Positions 34,501 through 44,863 of a stretch of 64,000 nucleotides of DNA are shown in pieces. Made by a program: the position numbers and the translations under genes. The stretch lies in the NCBI RefSeq assembly GCF_042453785.1, contig NC_091665.1:25015501-25079500 (forward strand), given 5' to 3'. Origin of the DNA: Malus domestica (Eukaryota > Streptophyta > Magnoliopsida > Rosales > Rosaceae). The notes below the pieces were generated by a model. That model saw only the letters and a program-made list of their open reading frames with translations. It had not been told where the DNA came from and searched no databases. Each line of letters starts with the position of its first letter. Position 1 is the stretch's first letter.

Positions 34501-35753
34501 ATAGATTTCCGGCCCCGGAAACTGACCATTAATAAGAATTCCCTGCAACAAAAATTTGAAGTTTATACAACAATTAGTCATATAAAAACATAAACATTTT
34601 AGGGTTTTTGAATATTAGTCCTTGCAAAAGATTAAAATTTAAAAACAAAACCTGATGCTAGATTAAATATTCAATTTAATCCCTTGAGTGTACTTTTATC
34701 AAAATTTACATTCAATTTTTCTTATTTAATGTGTATTTTTATTTAATCTCTCCATATTAAATTTTAATTTTATTAATATGCACATATTTAATTTTTTTAA
34801 TTAGAAATGAATGTAAATGAGAAAATATTAAAAAACATTGTGATACAAAAATATATAGATACATAATTGTACATAAATGATTGTGCCAAAATATATAAAA
34901 TTGACTTTTTTGTACCAAAATATTTGTACCTACATGATTGTACCGAAATATATTATAATGAACCTAAATTTATGTACTGAAATGTATTATATTGAATTAA
35001 TGTACCTAAATGTCAATACCAAAATGTATGTGCCAAAATGTACGAACCTAAATGTCAATACCAAAAATGTATGTACCTAAATATCAATACCAAAATGTAT
35101 GTACCTAAATGTATTTACCAAAATAATAATTGAATTAATGTACCTAAAAGTCAATACTCAAATGTGTGTATCAAAATGTACATAATGAAATGCATTATAT
35201 TGAATCAATGTAACTACATGTTTGTACCGATAGATATACCAAAATATTCAAATGTATTAATGTACCTAAATGAAGAACATACAAAATTGTTATCGGAATA
35301 TATATTATAAAAAATTTAGTTGCCTAAATGTAGACATTAAAATATATTATGATGAATGAAATAAAAATTAAATTTAAATGTAATTAATACATTAAAATAA
35401 AAATAAAAAGATAAAATAAAACATCAAAATACAACTAATAAATGATATGATTAAATGTGCTAGGCACTAAAATTGGATTTTAATCTTACATATGGTTATA
35501 ATCTAAAACTCATCTTTTTTAGGGATTAAAATGAAGTTTTCTAAACATTTTATCAAGTTGAAAGACATGATCGAGGATCATGATCACAGCTGATCAGAGA
35601 ATAAATGTGAATATAAAAATTGCAAACCTGTTGACGAGCACCGAGTGGATATATGTCACCATATGTTACGTTCCAGTCGAAGTATCGGTAAGGGTCCTCG
35701 GCACTGACAAGACCCAGAACCAAAACAACGGCAGCTAGAAACTTGAGCAGCAT
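30859..35753 (-). CDS. SKU5-similar multicopper-oxidase-like protein (pollen Bp10/SKS type)
   Basis: The minus-strand exons are 35628-35753, 34433-34542, 32972-33242, 32730-32832, 32275-32617, 31563-31928, 31339-31417 and 30859-31068. All are in phase, giving 535 residues, normal for the family. A signal peptide (1-18, ending SAEDP) predicts secretion. Three cupredoxin domains are seen through landmarks GILINGQFPGPEI, DGVYGTTCPIPPGKNFTY, DQIGSFYYFPS, KTYRLRISNVGLQNSLN, RPNPQGSYHYG and EIVFENKENIVQSFHLDGYSFW. It resembles pollen L-ascorbate-oxidase homologues (Bp10/NTP303). The copper ligands are missing: NGVQQRR replaces HWHG, YYFPS replaces WWHAH, FHLDGYSF replaces FHLHGHDF, and DNVGMWNVRSE replaces the HCHIE region. 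Family knowledge suggests a non-enzymatic cell-wall or pollen-tube role. Two long introns hold repeats. The start is chosen for the signal peptide; in-frame ATGs exist upstream. Confidence 0.93.
31488..31549. repeat. (AT)n microsatellite in SKS intron 6
   Basis: About 30 AT units lie only ~13 bp from the exon 6 donor at 31563. Length variation would change the intron start region but not the coding sequence. Confidence 0.95.
34850..35310. repeat. Degenerate tandem repeat in SKS intron 1
   Basis: Repeated variants of TGTACCTAAATGT, AATACCAAAATGTATG and TATTATATTGAAT occur a few tens of bases apart across ~460 bp. It is a decayed low-complexity minisatellite. Open frames rich in Tyr, Asn and Met across it are artefacts. 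Confidence 0.8.
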
Positions 35754-36404
35754 TTCGGAGAAGGTGTTGGTGATCGAAGAGAGAATTCGAAGAAGAAAAA
35801 ACGGGAGAAGATGAGTGCTCCCCAGTGCAATTACAGAGAAGGTTACAGAAGAAAACACTTCAATATGGCAAGAGGTAACAGTCTACGACTTATTTAAAGA
35901 GCAAGCAAGCAAGCCAAGGTCCAAAACCTAAACGAGTGGCCATACAATTTGTCCTTTTCAGTCTGCTACAGTAGAAGGCAATACAATACATCACTCATAG
36001 CGGTGGAGGGCCCACATGGCAAATAACGATATGGACCAATGGGGCTGCAACACGTATGAAAATTTGCATATTTGAGTTAGCGAATTGACTGTAATGCCAA
36101 TGTCTAGGTTGGGACTTGGGTGGCGCCGCGCCGTAACCGCGTAAAAGTTTTTCTTCTTGTGCAATCTGCATGGCTGGAATGAGCGGGAAAGCCCGTGAAT
36201 TCTGACGCGACACACGGCATTTTCATGTGCTGAAAAATTTCTGGTCTACCAATCAGAAAAAGGGCGTGTGTGTTGTTGGTGGGCGTAAAGGAAAAGGAAA
36301 TAAGTGGTGGGGAAATTAATTTATGGGAACAAGTTAATTAGGAGATTTTTTGACTGGATTTTACTCGGAAACAAATAATTCCCTATGCTTACGGGACATT
36401 CTAA
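35754..36404. other. SKS gene leader, promoter and intergenic DNA
   Basis: Upstream region of the minus-strand SKS gene. TATTTAAAG-type sequence near 35890-35898 (minus sense TTTAAATA) is a candidate TATA region ~140 bp upstream of the start. Further right no gene is seen; short frames near 36000-36210 overlap in two phases and look random. Confidence 0.4.
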
Positions 36405-36414
36405 TTAACTTTAT

Positions 36415-36579
36415 GAGTACATTTTTGCTCACCACCTTATTTATCACCGTTAGATGAGTTTTAATTTTGAGATTTGTTCCTATCCACTACACGAATCTCG
36501 AAATTGAAACTCATCTAACGGTGATAAATAGGATGGTAAGCATACACCACACTAAATGGTGGTGAGCAAAAATACTCCC
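36415..36579. mobile_element. Palindromic MITE (165 bp) with 10-bp flanking repeat
   Basis: The left end GAGTACATTTTTGCTCACCACC and the right end (reverse complement GGGAGTATTTTTGCTCACCACC) are inverted repeats. The inner arms, TTATCACCGTTAGATGAGTTT and its complement, also pair, so most of the element folds into one hairpin. It is flanked by TTAACTTTAT at 36405-36414 and 36580-36589. Confidence 0.9.
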
Positions 36580-36589
36580 TTAACTTTAT

Positions 36590-37285
36590 TCTTATTCTTC
36601 CGATAATTTTTGGATTTTTCTTAAAAAGCATCTGAAATACAACCACCGTGAAGCTTCCAATGGATCTCTTTCTAATTATTTTTTTCTTTTGGGTTTATAT
36701 GGTAGCTGCTTTGAAATTGGAAGACAGATATGAAATTGAATGTTGCAATCCAATTTAATGATTCTTTTTCTTTTTCTTTCCTTGGTTGATATACTGCATT
36801 CACATTTTTACTTGGAAAAAGTAGGATTGTTTTTTTTAAGTTAAGGTTCCTTAATTAAGGAGTAGTCCAAGGTTCCATATTGCATTCACATCTTTTATAA
36901 TCACATATAAGTTTTTTTTTTTTAAATTTTATTTGAAGTGGTGTGCTGCGTTAAACTCAACACGTAGGGGTTAACATGTTCTAATATTGGAGTACTGGGG
37001 GAGTAGTCTGACATGTGGACAATACATATTGAGTGACGTTAGAGTGTGAGGCGTTAGGCTCAACATGTGGTGTTAACATGCTTTAAGTTCTACCATAAAA
37101 TTAAACACCCCTCTTTGTTTATGACAATCGAATTGATAAATCAAACGAAAGCAACTGTCAAAGCTAAACATAGGTGTAGTTCAACTTCAAAATGTAATTA
37201 CATGCAAATTTCTTAATCATCGATACAAGAATCACATTTCACAGTCTTAACATTTTTACTTTTTATATGAAGAAAAAAAACAGTA
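36590..37285. other. Intergenic region with a short diverged direct repeat
   Basis: No gene. A ~35-bp repeat (GCGTTAAACTCAACACG...GTTAACATG near 36948; GCGTTAGGCTCAACATG...GTTAACATG near 37050) suggests a fragment of a larger dispersed repeat. Confidence 0.5.
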
Positions 37286-37290
37286 ATTTA

Positions 37291-37334
37291 TGTAAACCAA
37301 CCTGTATCAATCTATAAACTCAGAGAGAAAGATG

Positions 37335-37368
<34 letters not shown>

Positions 37369-37562
37369 CTTGAGATTTCTTAGAGAGGAAGAAATGAATA
37401 TTTCATTCACACTAACTGACTTCTTTCTTACAAACGTAGTCTTTTATACATGTGTAAATCTTAACAACTATAACATCTTACAAGATAAGTTATCTTCGTA
37501 ACTGCCTATGTAATTTACTAACAAGAGGCAATCTCTCAGCCATTGATCCAATACTCCTAACA
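37291..37562 (-). repeat. copia-B 3' LTR
   Basis: It begins TGTAAACCAACC and ends ACTCCTAACA on the + strand. It is a direct repeat of 43368-43624 and includes an expanded GA run (about 37344-37367), which makes it 15 bp longer than the other copy. Confidence 0.95.
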
Positions 37563-37573
37563 TCCCCCTCAAG
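37563..37573 (-). other. copia-B polypurine tract
   Basis: On the minus strand this reads CTTGAGGGGGA and abuts the 3' LTR. Confidence 0.85.
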
Positions 37574-37639
37574 CTTAACAGCTGAAAACTGAAGCCTGCA
37601 ATTGAAAAAATGCTTCTGGAACAATGGTGCAAAAAGACC

Positions 37640-38249
37640 CTTGGTCAATATATCAACAAATTGGTCATTAGAACTAACAACCTAAAATTGTAGAAGTTTC
37701 TTAGCTAACTTCTCATGAACAAAGTGAACATCAATCTCTATATGCTTTGTTCTTTGATGCAGAATCAAATTACAAGTGAGAGCAATAGTTAACGTATTAT
37801 CACAAAAAAGTGTTGGTGGTTCAAAAACTGGATTTTGCATAAATTTGAGAAGATGTTTAATCCAATTGAGCTCAACAGTAGTAAAAGACAAAGCTCGATA
37901 CTCTGCCTATGTAGAAGACCTAGAAACAGTCTGTTGTTTCTTAGAGGATCACGAAATTGGATTAGAGCCTAAAAACATTCGAGTTGTTGATCTTCGATCA
38001 TTAAGGTCACCGGCCTAATCAACATCACTAAAGGCTCTGAGATCTACATCCCCTTTAACATAATGAATACCACAACCTTGAGTCCCTTTGAGATACCCAA
38101 GAATTCATTTCACTGCAATATAATGAGATTCCATGGGAGACTGCATGAATTGACACACCTGATGAACTGCAAAAACAATATCATGCCGAGTAAAGCTGAG
38201 ATATTGCAGTGCCCCCAACCAGACTTCGATATAGTGTTGGATTATTAAA
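37640..38249 (-). pseudogene. copia-B RNase H (degraded)
   Basis: The minus-strand frames show NPTLYRSLVGALQYLSFTR, LGYLKGTQGCGIHYV, AEYRALSFTTVELNWIKHLL, TKHIEIDVHFVHEKL and VDILTKGL, the copia RNase H order. Stops interrupt it, including one in the SDVD-AGD block. It is separated from RT by the MITE at 38250-38492. Confidence 0.87.
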
Positions 38250-38492
38250 GGGTTGTGATTTTCACACACCCTTAACTACCTTTCCCACACCCTTCTCTAT
38301 TTTTTAGTACTTAATTGGTATCCTACTATTTAATCTTCCATATATACCCCTCCTTATTTAATCTTTCATTAATTACCATCAAAAAGTAAGAAGGGTATAT
38401 ATGGAAGATTAAATAGTAGGATACCAATTAACTATTAAAAAATAGGGAGGGGTGTGGGAAAGGTAGTTAAGGGTGTGTGAAAATCACAACCC
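38250..38492. mobile_element. Foldback MITE (243 bp) inside copia-B
   Basis: Nearly the whole element is two inverted arms of about 100 bp: GGGTTGTGATTTTCACACACC on the left and its reverse complement on the right. The arms also include TGGTATCCTACTATTTAATC. It is flanked by an 8-bp duplication TTATTAAA (38242-38249 and 38493-38500). The insertion splits the codons of a VPFNNPTLYR motif. An 8-bp duplication suggests hAT-type mobilisation. Confidence 0.92.
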
Positions 38493-39286
38493 TTATTAAA
38501 AGGTACCCCATCATCATTTAACAATATGTTATATAGTAAACAAGGTGTAGCACAAGGCTTAGTAGATAACATCTTAGACTTTGTAAGCAACTCAGTGACA
38601 TATTTGTTTTGAGATAGAAAAATACCATCTGTTTTGTGAACAATCTGAATTCCCAAGAAATAGTGTAATAAGCATAAATCTTTGATGTCAAATTCATGTG
38701 TGAGAGCAGTGATGACCTTAGAAATTGCAGCATCATTACTTCTAGTGATGATTATATCATCAACATACAAAAGAAGAATCACAATTAACTTGCCAACAGT
38801 TTTAACAAATAGTGAAGTATCAGAATATGTTGTTTGAAATCCCAATGAAAGCAAGAATATTACGAACCTATCATTACATGCCTGTGGGGCTTGTTTCAGA
38901 CCATATAATGATTTGCGTAACCTATACACATAATCTGAATTCTTATTGTCAACAAAACATGGAGGTTGTGCCATATAAACCTCTTCATGAAGAATGTCAT
39001 GTAAGAAGACATTTTTGACATCTAGCTGCCTTAAAGACCACTTATAATTTGTAGCCAAGGCTAGAAATAATCTCACTGTGGTTGGCTTAACAACTAGGCT
39101 AAAAGTCTCACCATAGTCCACCCATTCTTCTTGATTGAACCCCTTGGCAACCAACCTTGCCTTATATATCTCAATGGTGCCATCTACATTCTTTTTAATC
39201 TTAAAAACCCATTTACACCCTACCAGGTTCTTTTTATCAAGAAATGGAACCAATGACCAAGTGCCTTGAGAATAAAGTGCTGCCAA
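38493..39286 (-). pseudogene. copia-B reverse transcriptase (long open segment)
   Basis: About 265 uninterrupted codons run from MAALYSQGTWSLVPF to the MITE edge. Landmarks are GCKWVFKIKKNVDGTIE, ARLVAKGFNQEE, LRQLDVKNVFLHDILHEEVY, GLKQAPQACNDRF, the catalytic box LLYVDDIIIT, and HYFLGIQI. The active-site Asp pair is intact. It is the best preserved part of this element but part of a disrupted polyprotein. Confidence 0.9.
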
Positions 39287-41654
39287 TTATTCTTTCATAG
39301 TTACAGTCCAAACAAAAGACTTTAAAGCTGATTTGTAGGTTGTAGGTCCAACCTTAGTGAGATCAACACCACCATGTTCATGAATTGCAGATAACAATGC
39401 AATTTTCTTGGAAATACCACTTTTGGACCTGGTTTGCATTGGGTGAAAATTAAGTGGTGGAATGGATAACACCACTTGTAAACTCTCAGGATGGAAATTA
39501 GGAACCATAAGGACAATAGAAGATGAGGACTGTGTTGATGGAGTGATGGAGTGATGGAGTGATGGAGTGTTCTTCTGTTGCACTTTGAGAATTTGATGCA
39601 GATATAGGCATATGAATTGAACTTGGCATAACAGTAGGATTTGGCACAGGTGCAAGACTAGGTATAGAGTGCACATTTTGGTGATGCTGAGGAATTACTA
39701 ACACATTTTGAGAATTGGGAACAACTACTATTGGTGAAGAAACTGAGACTTTGGTAAGAGTGTTGGAATGAGACACTTGAAGAATCAAATCAGAATAAGG
39801 GAAATCTGACTCATCAAACAGGACATGCCTAGAAATATAAATCCTTCTGTGTAAGACTTCATAACAAATATAACCCTTGAACTTAGATGCATAACTAAGA
39901 AAAACACATTTTGTAGTCCTAAGTTGCAATTTGGAACTGTAGTATGGTCTAAGCAATGGGAAACAAGAAGAACCAAATACCCTGAAATGATTAATTTCAG
40001 GTATTGAATTATACAGAACTTCAAAGGGTGACTTATTGTTTAAAATAGAAGTTGGCATCCTGTTAATGAGATAGACTGATGTTTGGCAAGCAAAAGACCA
40101 AAAAGGAGTAGGTAAGAAGGCATATTGAAGAAGTGTGATTGTGGTTTCAATGATGTGTATGTGCTTTCATTCAGCCAGTCCATTTTGTTTTGGTGTATAA
40201 GGGCAAGACAAGTGATGACTGATACTTTTGTCTAACAATAAGGTTTTGAATTGATTGCCTATATATATATATTCCCCTTACCATCACTCTGTAAAACCTT
40301 AATTGAAACATTGAACTGATTCAAAATGAACTTGTAAAAGGATATGAAAGTGGAACAAACTTCATTTTATTGATAATTGGAAAAATCCAATAGTATCTAG
40401 TACACTCATCAATGAAGGTTGCATAGTATTTAAACCCTTCAATTGATACACAAGGAGCAGGGCCCCAAACATTACTATGAACAATTTCAAATGGACTTAT
40501 ATACTTAGACACATCATTATTGAAGGAAGTTTAGTAAACTTGCCTTCCAGAAATCTATGACACAAGATAGGTGTAGTATCAACAACAAAAGACACATTGG
40601 ATTTCTTTAACATTTGAGAAACAATTGGGTTTGAGAGGTGACCTAGCCTGCTGTGCCAAATATTTGAAGTAACTTGCTTGCCAAGGTAGGCAGCACCAAC
40701 AACAACCTTCTTCTTGGAACCATATTGATAGGTAGGAATCAGGTACAATTCATCACTACACAGTTCTTTGAATAGAATCCTTCTTGTGGTTTTGTTCTGA
40801 ATTCAAAATCACAACGCATCAAAAATTAATCAGCAGTTATTGTTAAGGCAAATTCGATGAACTAAGAGTAAATTTTGTGTCAACTTTGGCACACCCAACA
40901 TTGAATTTAATTTCAAAGATTGAACTGGGGTATTTAGAGTGGAAAAACCAATGTGAAAAATTGATAAACCTTCATTTTTAACCTGCTAAATTGTTTCATT
41001 GGATGGATATGGAACAACCAAAGATAGATTGTTGAGCTCAGAGGTCATATGGTTTGTAGTCCCTGAATCTGTGATCCATACTTATGAAGCCTGATCAGAT
41101 TGCAATTGAGGAGGTGCAGATGGTGACTGGTAAGTAGCATGCATAACAGTCATGGAAAAATTATTCTTCTGAAAATAATGTGAGGCAAAATGATTAGGAT
41201 TGCCACAAATGTAACACCCTTGAAAATTTCCATAAGAATTACCCTGAGAATGAACATTTTGAAATCTGCATGTATCAGCAATATGATTGTTCTTGCCACA
41301 AATCTGACAACCTTAAACAGTTCTGAATCGACAAGTATTAGCCACGTGATTATTTTTTCCACATATTTGACAAATGGAAACCTGAGGAATGAAATTTTGC
41401 TGTTTTGGAAGTCCACCAAGAGTACCAACATAAGAAAACTTGGAATTGCCATTATTAGTTGGCTCCCAAGAGAATTTATAGTTGCCATCATTAAAATTAT
41501 GTGAAAACCTATCTCTGCCCTTGTTCTTATTGTGAAAAGATTTATAACTACCATTGTGAGGATTAGACTTATTATTAGAAAACGAACCACCATTTTTAGG
41601 ATTAAATCTAAAGGCATCAGCTACAAGAGCATTAAACATAGAATTGCCAACATT
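39287..41654 (-). pseudogene. copia-B gag C-terminus, protease and integrase (multiple stops)
   Basis: The right part has repeated CCHC knuckles (CQICGKNNHVANTC, CQICGKNNHIADTC, and a third CYICGNPNHFASHYF that lacks its last Cys). A protease-like VWITDSGTTNHMT follows, then the integrase zinc region (SNIWHSRLGHLSNPIV) and remnants of the core. The C-terminal block PTSILNNKSPFEVLY, INHFRVFGSSCFPLLRPY and an ISRHVLFDE motif lie near 39780-40060. Many stops occur between 40060 and 41340. A short GAGTGATGGA tandem run (39538-39568) lies in the linker to RT. Confidence 0.87.
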
Positions 41655-41662
41655 GTGTTCAA

Positions 41663-42447
41663 TAGGGGTGGGTTCAAAAAACCGAAAACCGAAAAAAATC
41701 GAACTGAACACCAAACCGAGATCAAAAAAATCGAACCGAACGAAAAAATCGAACCAAATTGAAAAAATCGAACAGAACCGTATTCTTTTGGTTCAGTGTC
41801 GGTTTCAGTGGTCTAGAAACTGAACTGAATTAATTAAATTAATATTTTTATTTATTTTTTATTTAATTATTTGTTTTTGGTATTATTTTCTAAACCTAAT
41901 TTGTAAGCCCATTTAGTTTTAGTTTCCAAGATTTTGAGTCCATTTAGAAAGGAATTGTTAGTTTTAGTTTTTGCGTTAGGACCTATGTTGATGCTAATGA
42001 GTTTAGACTCATTAGACTCTACCATGAAATCATAGTAGTAAGGCAACATGTTACAAAATAAGGTTATGTTCAATATAGTGGATGAGCTGCTACTATTATT
42101 GTCCATTTCTTTGGCAGTCCGATAAATTGAACCTAGGGAAATAAAATCATTAGCAGTAGCAACAAAACCATCAGATTAAGTCCTTGTAGTTAGGCATCAG
42201 TGAGGGTCAGCTTCCTCTGTAGAGTTTGAATTCGACAGATAAAGATCATCAGGATCACAGTTTCGTGATAGTTTGTTATCAATTTTCATAGAAAAAAAAT
42301 TCATGGAAAAAACCGAACCGAACCAAAACCAAATCCGAAAAAACCAAAATCGAAAAAAACCAAAGAAAAATTGAACCAAACAGTAACTTTGGTTTGGTTT
42401 TCGGTTTCAGCCAAAAATTGAACCGAACGAAACTGAACTCACCCCTA
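41663..42447. mobile_element. hAT-like non-autonomous transposon (785 bp) inside copia-B gag
   Basis: The termini are TAGGGGTGGGTTC on the left and the reverse complement of GAACTCACCCCTA on the right. They are flanked by a perfect 8-bp duplication GTGTTCAA (41655-41662 and 42448-42455). The subterminal zones on both sides are packed with ACCGAAC/GAACCAAA-type repeats, a layout known from hAT derivatives. The middle (about 41860-42290) is AT-rich, lacks transposase motifs and may be captured or decayed sequence. Confidence 0.9.
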
Positions 42448-42455
42448 GTGTTCAA

Positions 42456-43139
42456 GCATGACTTCCTCAGCAAGTAATTGAGATTGCTGATCCTTTAAAG
42501 AAATTACAGTTTCCCGACCTCTAATAACAGACCTAATTATATTATACTCAATAGGTAGACCATTCAAAGTGAGTATCACAATATCATCATCCTCAAACAT
42601 TACCCTTGCAGCAGACAAGTAATCCTTACCTTATTTGATTATTTGTAAGTAAACAGTGATAGAATCATTACCCTTCTTAATGGTTTTAGTTCAGGCTTCT
42701 TTTGGAAAATACTTGTGCGAGTAACTGTTGAAAATTGCTCCTTTAACCTTGTCCACAAATCTTGGGAACTAGTACTTCCAATTGCACATGACAATGTTGT
42801 AGGTGATAATGTCGCAGTATTCAACTGCATCAATGCCTTGTCATGCATCTTCCAAATCGTATATTCATCATAAACTGTACAAGTTGAAGAATTGCCATAA
42901 TCAACCTCTAAATCCCCAAATTGAGTCACAAGAAACTGAGTAGGACAAGGTGTTGACACACCCAAAAGATCATCAATACCGTGCCCCTCAAGCAACAATT
43001 GCATTTGAAAATGCCATGGCAAATAATTGGAGTCATTGAGCTTCAAAGTAACAGAGATTGAGACTAATGAAATCAGGGATATAATTGGGGATTGTAAGAT
43101 TTGTAATTGCGATGCTGTCACCATTGTAGCAGTTGCCAA
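42456..43139 (-). pseudogene. copia-B gag N-terminal part
   Basis: The start at 43139 is MATATMVTASQLQILQS. It continues LKLNDSNYLPWHFQMQLLLEGHG (positions 42990-43060) and SSQDLWTRLKEQFSTVTRT, the UBN2/Retrotran_gag type domain of copia elements. The frame is lost near 42660, beyond which the hAT-like insertion interrupts gag. Confidence 0.88.
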
Positions 43140-43360
43140 TCAAGAATCGAGAGAAAATCAGTTTGAGTACTTCAATCAAACACCTTGTGTGCAGAGAATC
43201 GCATACATAGAATCATAGAATTGAGAAGAAGACGAAACCCTAGAAGCAGAATTGGGCAATAAAAGATCAAGAAAATATATTGATCGAAGAGATCAGCAAG
43301 AGAGCGGAAGCAAATCACCAAGATCGATCACCGTCAAGCTGTTAAGCTTTCTTTGGCGAT

Positions 43361-43367
43361 GATACCA
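43361..43367 (-). other. copia-B primer binding site
   Basis: On the minus strand TGGTATC begins right after the 5' LTR and continues ATCGCC. Only the first ~8 bases match the initiator Met tRNA end, a short but typical PBS. Confidence 0.7.
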
Positions 43368-43624
43368 TGTAAACCAACCTACATCAATCTATAAACTCAA
43401 AGAGAAAGATGATCACAGAGAGAGAGAGTTCTTGAGATTTCTTAGAGAGGAAAAAAGGAATATTTCATTCACACTAACTGACTTCTTTCTTACAAACTTA
43501 GTCTTTTGTACAAATGTAAATCTTAACAACTATAACGGCTTACAAGATAAGGTATCTTTGTAACTACCTATGTAATCTATTGACAAGTGGCAATCTCTCA
43601 ACAGTTGATCCAATACTCCTAACA
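43368..43624 (-). repeat. copia-B 5' LTR
   Basis: A 257-bp direct repeat of 37291-37562 with TG...CA ends and scattered substitutions. The shorter GA run accounts for most of the length difference. Confidence 0.95.
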
Positions 43625-43629
43625 ATTTA

Positions 43630-44863
43630 AATGTGAATGGAGTGAGTTGACTGGAAAGTAGTATAATGTTTGTTGATGAACTGGCAGGTGTATTGAATTA
43701 TGGCAAAGTCTACGTCCATCTAATTGTGAAAGCATGGAGTGTGATGGCCTTGTAAAATTAATACACGGAGATGGTGGAGATTATATAATAACTGACAAGA
43801 AACTTTTTGTGCCATCTAGAAATCTCGCATGTGATACAGCCACCCGTGGACTCATTATGTTATTCATTTTTCTATGGCTTTTATTTTACGTAACCATAAA
43901 TCACGATTTTGACACGATTGTATTGACTACTACTTGCTTTACGTGGTTATGGCGTAGGGCGTTTGTACGGAAATTAATCCTGCATTTTTTTATACGTTTT
44001 TATAGTATAATTGTGTCATCTTTCTAATAGATATGAGACATTCACGCATTGATGGGTTCTATCTCTATTAAAAAATAGTACTAAAAATATAGTAATTGTA
44101 ACTTACTCCTATTAATATTGCTTGTGTGAAAAGAAAACAATATTTCTGGTACGTAATTGAAATTCCATCGCTTGCAAAATAATGCAACATTTCTTAATGG
44201 AGGTAAACTAAGAAGCACACACAAGGCCCTTGCCAAATTATTACATTACAATTTTATTGGTAATATATAATTTGAAAGGAATAAAACATCATAGAAGATG
44301 AATGATTTCAACTCTCGCCATGATATAAGGAGAATATCTTCTCCAATTAGTATAGTCACAAGTACACACAAAGCCCTTGCCAAATTTCATCATAGAAGGT
44401 GAAAAATACTATGCTCACTACGTGTAGTAAGTCATTCATTTTTTTTTTTTTTTGATAAATTCATTCTCTTTTGATAAATCTCAATTCGACACGTGCGATT
44501 TTTTATTTTTGTATAATTTAATGAGTTATTTTTTGGATAGGTGTCAACATCTTAGTTTGTGGTTTATCAATAATTGAAAAATAATGGGCTTATCTGTTAT
44601 AAGCCCAGTGTAACATTTTGGGTTTAGTTTTGAACCTCGAGATTGCGGTGCGGAATTTGAAACCTCCGAAACCAAAAACATGATAATACCACCGATGTCC
44701 CACTCTGACTCCAAAACAAGTAAAAATGGATTGGATGGGATTTCTTATCCTTAACGAATACTTCTCTCCCTCTCTCCCCTCCACTATCCTCTCTCCCGAA
44801 CACTCTTCGGAACACCGCCAATGAAACCTCAGTCGCTTCTCTAACCACCACCACCAAAACTCC
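43630..44863. other. Intergenic region and cpSRP43 promoter
   Basis: No gene seen. A diverged local repeat, CACACAAGGCCCTTGCCAAAT near 44218 and CACACAAAGCCCTTGCCAAAT near 44364, with CATCATAGAAG sequences between, marks a small duplication. A T-rich tract is at 44439-44454. The last ~100 bp before 44864 are C- and T-rich and look like the cpSRP43 leader. Confidence 0.5.

Larger units (their letters stand above)
37291..43624 (-). mobile_element. Ty1/copia retrotransposon copia-B (complete, defective)
   Basis: It is delimited by LTRs 37291-37562 and 43368-43624, with a 5-bp target duplication ATTTA (37286-37290 and 43625-43629), a TGGTATCA-type primer binding site beside the right LTR and a G-rich PPT beside the left LTR. 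On the minus strand it encodes gag with several zinc knuckles, protease, integrase, RT with intact YVDD, and RNase H, interrupted by many stops. Two DNA transposons inserted later: 38250-38492 between RT and RNase H, and 41663-42447 in gag. Confidence 0.95.

Noticed and set aside
34877..35080. Tyr/Met-rich plus-strand open frame in SKS intron 1
   Set aside because: A product of the degenerate TGTACC repeat, inside an intron of a well-supported gene on the other strand.
9097..36000. A functional gene cluster (biosynthetic or defence system) across the genic island
   Set aside because: The genes belong to unrelated families with mixed orientation; only the kinase-GDSL duplication shows shared history, and there are no tailoring enzymes or NLR genes.
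39530..39570. Short GAGTGATGGA tandem run considered as a CRISPR-like or regulatory array
   Set aside because: Only three to four contiguous units without spacers, in a copia polyprotein linker of a plant genome.
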